Below are positions 60,011 to 64,000 of a stretch of 64,000 nt of DNA, one piece after another (position 1 is the first letter of the stretch; each line of letters opens with the position of its first letter). The notes beneath the pieces were generated by a model that was given only the letters and a program-made list of their open reading frames with translations, searched no databases and was not told the DNA's origin. The DNA lies in assembly GCA_002315375.1 (NCBI GenBank), contig DCHR01000036.1, forward strand, positions 3,953 to 67,952. The letters run 5' to 3'. Position numbers and translations under genes: made by a program. This DNA comes from Treponema sp. UBA1747. Lineage in GTDB: Bacteria > Spirochaetota > Spirochaetia > Treponematales > Treponemataceae.

Positions 60011-60784
60011 TTACATACAGGTATAACCGCCGTCTACAGGAACCATAATTCCAGTTACATAACTTGCACTTGGACTTGCAAGGAAGATTGCAGCAGCATC
60101 AAGTTCACCTTCATTTCCGTAGCGTTCTTCCGGAATCATTGTTTTTGCATTCTGCTGGAAGAAATCAGAATTAAGAGTATCTCTTGTAAGGTCTGTATAG
60201 AAGTATCCAGGACAAATTGAGTTAACAGTAATTCCGTATTTTCCCCATTCAGCTGCCAGAGCACGAGTCAGGTTTACTACACCACCCTTTGCTGCATGAT
60301 ATGGTGAAGAACCGCAGATTTTATTTCCAACAAGACCATACATAGAAGCGATGTTGATAATACGTCCATATTTTGCAGGAATCATAGCTTTCTTTGCTAC
60401 TGCACGGGCAACCTTGAATGTTCCGAAAAGGTCAATATCCATTTCATGCTGGAACTGATCATCTGTAATATCTTCTGCAGGAGCAACTGCACCAGTACCT
60501 GCATTATTAATAATAATATCGATACGTCCGAATTTTGCCATAACAGCATCAACCATTGCTTCAACTTTTTCTGTGCTTGTAATGTCACAAGGAACAGCCA
60601 GAGTTTCAACGCCATAAGTTTCAGCGATTTCTTTTGCAACAGCTTCAATCATTTCCTGACGGCGGGCAACTGCAACAATCTTTGCACCCTGATTTGCAAG
60701 GGCTTTTGCCATCTGTACACCAAGACCTGTAGAACAACCGGTTACAACAGCAACCTGACCATTCAGATCAAAATAATTTTTCAT
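60011..60784 (-). CDS. Short-chain dehydrogenase/reductase, gluconate 5-dehydrogenase-like
   Basis: 257 residues from ATG 60784, with GGAG 8 nt upstream. Classical SDR: the cofactor motif TGCSTGLG (about 15-22), NNAG (about 90-93), catalytic Ser in NIASMYG, and YHAAKGG with the Tyr-Lys pair (about 159-163). VDGGY near the end is the tetramer-interface motif of this class. It reduces or oxidises a sugar-derived carbonyl with NAD(P)H; gluconate 5-dehydrogenase and related uronate enzymes are the nearest named group by motif. Convergent with the symporter gene. Confidence 0.85.
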   Translation of the reverse strand: MKNYFDLNGQVAVVTGCSTGLGVQMAKALANQGAKIVAVARRQEMIEAVAKEIAETYGVETLAVPCDITSTEKVEAMVDAVMAKFGRIDIIINNAGTGAVAPAEDITDDQFQHEMDIDLFGTFKVARAVAKKAMIPAKYGRIINIASMYGLVGNKICGSSPYHAAKGGVVNLTRALAAEWGKYGITVNSICPGYFYTDLTRDTLNSDFFQQNAKTMIPEERYGNEGELDAAAIFLASPSASYVTGIMVPVDGGYTCM

Positions 60785-60918
60785 AAATAACTCCTGATAG
60801 TTACATTTACTAATCTCTTGATTGTAGCATAATTTTAACATTTTCCCAGTAAGAAATTCGCCCCATTTGTAAATATTCCCTACAAAGAAACAGAAAAAAT
60901 GAAATAAAGTAATAGATT

Positions 60919-61500
60919 CTATTCGTATTCATCAATAATTTCTTCAGCGATTTCACGGCGGCTGCGGCGTTTATCCATGGCAGCCTTTTCAATATATTTG
61001 TGGGCATCACCTTCAGTCATGTTTTTATTTTCAATAAGGAGCCATTTTGCTTTGTTAACAATTCGGATATCCTGCATTTTTTCCTGAAGAGATTTCTTCT
61101 CAATTTCAAACTTCTGGATTTTATTCAGCATTGCACTGAGCATCCTCATTGCCGAATAGAACATTTCAGGACTAATGGGTTTTGAAAGTGTAAGAATTCC
61201 GTCTTCCTCAACCTGTGACGAAATCTGATCATAAAGATCACTCTGAACCAGAAGAAGAATTCCCATGTTTGTATCAGCATAATTCTGCGAAAAAATTGCG
61301 CCATGTTCATCACTTAAAGGAGAGTCTACAATCAGAATATCACAAGGAAGTTCAAGAAGTTTTCTACGGGCTTCGCTTCCACTGACAGCATGAAATACCG
61401 GAAAAAAGTCAGAAGAAGGCAGGACAGCTTTAATCATTTGAAAAAAACTGTCGCTTTCTGAGACAATCATGACTTTTCGCGGTGTCTTAAGTTTTGCCAT
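60919..61500 (-). CDS. ANTAR-domain regulator with an N-terminal pseudo-receiver
   Basis: 193 residues. Residues about 8-115 form a receiver-like domain (VMIVSESDSFF, with LIVDSPLSD carrying a candidate phospho-Asp but only weak acidic pocket residues). The C-terminal 60 residues are an ANTAR domain (NKAKWLLIENKNMTEGDAH, KRRSRREIAEEI). ANTAR proteins bind RNA double hairpins to stop termination. It follows glnA by 18 nt on the same strand; glnA with an ANTAR partner suggests antitermination control of nitrogen assimilation. No matching hairpins are visible in the glnA leader. Confidence 0.82.
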   Translation of the reverse strand: MAKLKTPRKVMIVSESDSFFQMIKAVLPSSDFFPVFHAVSGSEARRKLLELPCDILIVDSPLSDEHGAIFSQNYADTNMGILLLVQSDLYDQISSQVEEDGILTLSKPISPEMFYSAMRMLSAMLNKIQKFEIEKKSLQEKMQDIRIVNKAKWLLIENKNMTEGDAHKYIEKAAMDKRRSRREIAEEIIDEYE

Positions 61501-61518
61501 TTCTTTTCCCGGAAAAAC

Positions 61519-62736
61519 TTAGTTTGCTGAAGTAAGGCAGTCAACCATACTTTGTGGCAAAGATTTTTTTATAAAGTCACTGCTTCTGGCTTTATCTATT
61601 GCAGAGGAAAGAGATTCCGGAAGCTTCTTCAGTTTGGATGTAACTTCTGTTGGAGCAGTATACATATTCATTTCTACAGGATCAGGTGTTGAAAGATTTC
61701 TTTCGATTCCATCAAGACCTGCGAGAATTATCAGTGCATAGGCAACATAAGGATTTGTACAAGGATCAGGAGAACGAAGTTCAATTCTTGTATCTTCAGA
61801 ACCACGGGTTGCAGGAACGCGGATAAGCTGTGTTCTATTCTGTCTTCCCCAGCCCACATATTTTGGTGCCTTATCTGCTCCAAGTCTTTCATAAGAATTA
61901 TGAACCGGATTCAGGAAAGCAGTCATTTCTTCGATATGTTCAAGGATTCCTGCAAGGAACTGCGGAAGAACATCTTTTCCATCTTTTGATTTAACTGAAA
62001 TACTGATATGGAAACCATTCCCGCTTTTTCCGCTTAATGGCTTTGGTGAAAAATCTGCTGTAAGTCCGTTACGAACTGCACAGGTTCTTACAACCGCCAT
62101 AAGGTTGATTATGTTATCAGCACTCTTCATCGGGCTTGCACGACGGATATCAATCTGATTCTGTCCCGGACCTTCTTCGTGATGTGAAGCTTCAGGGTGA
62201 ATATCCATTTCTTTCAGTGTAAGTACGATTTCACGACGGATATTTTCTCCTTTGTCAGCCGGAGCAACATCAAGATAACCAGCATTGTCAAAAGGAATTT
62301 TTGTCGGGTTACCCTTCTCATCATTATGGAAAAGATAGAATTCACATTCTGACCCGATTTTTATATTGAGTCCTGAAGCTTTGGCTTTTTCAACAGCCTG
62401 GTTCAGAATAAAGCGGCCGTCCCGTTCAAAAGGCGAACCGTCAGCATTTTTTATCTCACAGAACATGCGCACAACTTTTCCAGTAGTACTGCGCCATGGA
62501 AGAACCGTAAGGGTTGAAGGAATAGGTACAAGAAAGAGGTCAGAATGATCAGGTGTTGCAAAACCATTGATGGCAGACCCGTCAAAGGAAATACCTTCTT
62601 CAAATGCCAGATCAAGCTGTTCCGGAGTAACTGCAAGATTTTTCAGGTTTCCCAAAAAATCACAAAAGGCCAGTCGAATAAATTTTACGTCTTCCTGACG
62701 AATAAATTCAATTACTTCTTCTTTTGAATAGTCCAT
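61519..62736 (-). CDS. glnA: Glutamine synthetase, type I
   Basis: 405 residues, shorter than the about 440-470 of typical GlnA but with the main motifs: DGSAINGF near residue 52, GSECEFYLF (metal-binding Glu), NQIDIRRASP, the ATP-site region GNGFHISIS, and ELRSPDPCTNPY near the C-terminus. Amidates glutamate with ammonia and ATP. The C-terminal adenylylation tail of enterobacterial enzymes is not evident. AAGGAAG lies 6 nt before the ATG. Downstream of it is the ANTAR regulator. Confidence 0.95.
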   Translation of the reverse strand: MDYSKEEVIEFIRQEDVKFIRLAFCDFLGNLKNLAVTPEQLDLAFEEGISFDGSAINGFATPDHSDLFLVPIPSTLTVLPWRSTTGKVVRMFCEIKNADGSPFERDGRFILNQAVEKAKASGLNIKIGSECEFYLFHNDEKGNPTKIPFDNAGYLDVAPADKGENIRREIVLTLKEMDIHPEASHHEEGPGQNQIDIRRASPMKSADNIINLMAVVRTCAVRNGLTADFSPKPLSGKSGNGFHISISVKSKDGKDVLPQFLAGILEHIEEMTAFLNPVHNSYERLGADKAPKYVGWGRQNRTQLIRVPATRGSEDTRIELRSPDPCTNPYVAYALIILAGLDGIERNLSTPDPVEMNMYTAPTEVTSKLKKLPESLSSAIDKARSSDFIKKSLPQSMVDCLTSAN

Positions 62737-62856
62737 ATGTACTTCCTTTTTTTTTATAAGACGATTTTAATGATTTTAAGCAGTTTTTACAATTTTTTTA
62801 TAAAAAAATAATCTACTATTAAATTAAAAGGCATATAAATTATTAAAATTAAAAAC

Positions 62857-63108
62857 TTATTCCCGGTCACAATCACGGAAGTCAGTTTCACTATCCGGTT
62901 CAAACTCATGTTCAGGGTTAAACCTGCATTTTTCATCTTCCAGAACAGCAGTTATTGTCCTGTCTGCAGTTTCCACAATTGAATCTCCGAAACCTGTAAG
63001 GGCTGCAAAAGGCATAAACTGTGCAGCTCTCTGTTCCATAGTCAGTCTTGGATGAGTATCTGAAACATGATGAGGTAAATAAAGTAAATCTGAATAATCT
63101 GTTTTCAT
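62857..63108 (-). CDS. YolD-like protein
   Basis: 83 residues from ATG 63108, which has GAGG about 7 nt upstream within the end of the polymerase gene. The N-terminal block LYLPHHVSDTHPRLTMEQRAAQFMPF (short form H.R...RAAQF.PFAALTG) is a hallmark of a family found beside Y-family DNA polymerases in Firmicutes. The acidic C-terminus (EFEPDSETDFRD) is variable. Role unproven, likely an accessory factor in translesion synthesis. Starts 10 nt after the polymerase stop codon. Confidence 0.8.
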   Translation of the reverse strand: MKTDYSDLLYLPHHVSDTHPRLTMEQRAAQFMPFAALTGFGDSIVETADRTITAVLEDEKCRFNPEHEFEPDSETDFRDCDRE

Positions 63109-63118
63109 ATATAACACC

Positions 63119-64000
63119 TCAGGCTCTGTGACCTCCAATCTGAGAATTCCGCATAAGGGTTGTGGCTTCATTCTGCAAATCCATTCCCTTGAAAACAGCA
63201 TTCTTTCCGTAGCGGTGTTTCATTTCCAGAACCGATTCCTGAACTGCCCTGTCCTTTTCAAGCTCCTGGCGCATAAACTCATGAAATCTCCGGGTTTCAT
63301 CGACATCCTCAAAAAGATTTCCCTGCACAATCTTTTCTTTTTCAAGTTTTTCGGCAGCGCTGTCTGTCATAACATTGGCAGCGCAGATATTGATGCGGCG
63401 GACAAGCAGACTTCTGGAGGATTCCGGTGTAATCCGCTCAAGAATATTTTCAGCCATAGAGGAAATGAGGCGTATAGAATTGGTCCACATTCCTAATCCA
63501 CCTCTGCCGCCAACTGAACCCGGAATTTCCCGTCCCCAGTGATCAACTTCCGTCTTCATTTTTTCAGGAACATCTACAATGAAATTACACTTGCCTGTAT
63601 ATTCCGCACGCATGCCGATGTTCTGAAGGTTTGCAATATCGTATCCCAGATACAGAATAACCTGATTGGTAACCAGGTGTTTTGCAACCAGACTGAAAGC
63701 AAGTTCCTCTGCCATTTCCTTTACAACAATTTTTGTATTTTCATAGGAATAGCCGTGAGGAAGCACCTGTCCGTTACTAAGAGAATGATTCTTTGGTCTG
63801 TAAGCCTTAACATCTGAAATGCGGCAGTTTTCCCACCCCCAGGCATGATCAATCAGAAGTTCTGCATTTATACCGAACTCCTTGTAAAGAATGTCTTCAT
63901 TGTAATAATCCCCCGGCGTTTTACCTGGAACAGGCTTTTTCCCCATAGAACACCGGGCAATATCCCCCATAGTATAAAGCTCATATTTTTCAAGCCGCTT
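63119..64000 (-). CDS. Y-family DNA polymerase (DinB/UmuC-type), C-terminal part
   Basis: The gene runs off the right edge; 293 codons of its C-terminal part are visible. The fragment begins in the thumb/helix-hairpin-helix region (RLEKYELYTMGDIARC at the very edge, matching the LGDLA pattern) and continues through the little-finger domain with ENCRISDVKAYRPKNHSLSNGQVLPHGY (short: KNHSLSNGQ). The catalytic palm motifs lie outside the window. Error-prone translesion polymerase. Pairs with a downstream YolD-like gene, the arrangement usual in Firmicutes, which suggests horizontal origin. Confidence 0.85.
   Translation of the reverse strand, partial: KRLEKYELYTMGDIARCSMGKKPVPGKTPGDYYNEDILYKEFGINAELLIDHAWGWENCRISDVKAYRPKNHSLSNGQVLPHGYSYENTKIVVKEMAEELAFSLVAKHLVTNQVILYLGYDIANLQNIGMRAEYTGKCNFIVDVPEKMKTEVDHWGREIPGSVGGRGGLGMWTNSIRLISSMAENILERITPESSRSLLVRRINICAANVMTDSAAEKLEKEKIVQGNLFEDVDETRRFHEFMRQELEKDRAVQESVLEMKHRYGKNAVFKGMDLQNEATTLMRNSQIGGHRA

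Noticed and set aside
62737..62856. ANTAR-type antitermination hairpins in the glnA leader
   Set aside because: The region is very AT-rich with only a TTTTTTTATAAAAAAA palindrome; no paired hairpins with the loop pattern were seen.
1..64000. tRNA, rRNA, CRISPR array, IS element or prophage
   Set aside because: No cloverleaf-like or rRNA sequence, no regular direct-repeat array, and no transposase, integrase or phage structural protein was recognised. Small non-coding RNAs could not be tested by eye.

Overview
The window reads as a low-GC spirochete chromosome, most likely a Treponema of the gut or rumen type. This is an inference from gene content and order, not from rRNA, which is absent here. 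The supporting evidence is a full archaeal/V-type ATPase operon, an LptD-like outer-membrane protein gene next to uvrA (the order I recall from T. pallidum), several lipoproteins with loose spirochetal lipoboxes, a CHASE2 adenylate cyclase and an Rnf-type operon. I saw no tRNA, rRNA, CRISPR array, intact insertion sequence or prophage.

Layout. 1-655: 3' end of a fumarate reductase/succinate dehydrogenase flavoprotein gene, followed by an unusual array in which the last codons of the gene recur twice more, separated by paired hairpins. 715-9.45 kb: DEDDh exonuclease operon, short AspT/YidE-type transporter, then a minus-strand cyclase / M30-like metalloprotease lipoprotein / small secreted protein cluster. 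9.47-10.8 kb: rpmF-acpP-rnc behind two tandem near-consensus promoters. 10.8-19.4 kb: one compact minus-strand operon with a DUF212 PAP2 protein, an unknown membrane protein, six Rnf-like subunits in canonical C-D-G-E-A-B order, and a GH57-like protein. 19.5-27.5 kb: RNA-modification genes (RluA-type synthase, RumA-type methyltransferase, PcnB-type nucleotidyltransferase), a P-loop/Asp23-like fusion, a lysophospholipase-like hydrolase, a beta-propeller exported protein and a double-receiver protein.

27.6-37.8 kb: V-ATPase operon (PTS IIA - G/H - C - I - K - F - E - A - B - D - UspA - DnaJ-like). 37.9-53.6 kb: secG, a membrane-anchored HExxH protein, topA, dprA, TPR lipoprotein, PgpH-type 7TM-HD phosphodiesterase, PhoH ATPase, LptD-like protein, uvrA. 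53.7-56.6 kb: purA-guaB purine branch-point pair, with a guaB closely resembling the IMPDH of the protozoan Tritrichomonas foetus. 56.6-59.9 kb: mgtE behind a long leader with a 24-codon ORF, and a GPH-family sugar symporter. 60-62.7 kb: SDR dehydrogenase; glnA with an ANTAR regulator. 62.9-64 kb: YolD-like protein and a Y-family DNA polymerase running off the end.

The strongest candidates for something undescribed are: (1) the Rnf-like operon, in which nearly every flavin, NADH and membrane-cysteine motif I looked for is missing although subunit order and soluble 4Fe-4S motifs are kept; (2) the hairpin/gene-tail array after the flavoprotein gene, with synonymous re-creations of the C-terminus; (3) repeated promoter architecture placing the -10 box 5-9 nt before ATG with no Shine-Dalgarno, implying many leaderless mRNAs; and (4) the structured leader/uORF of mgtE.
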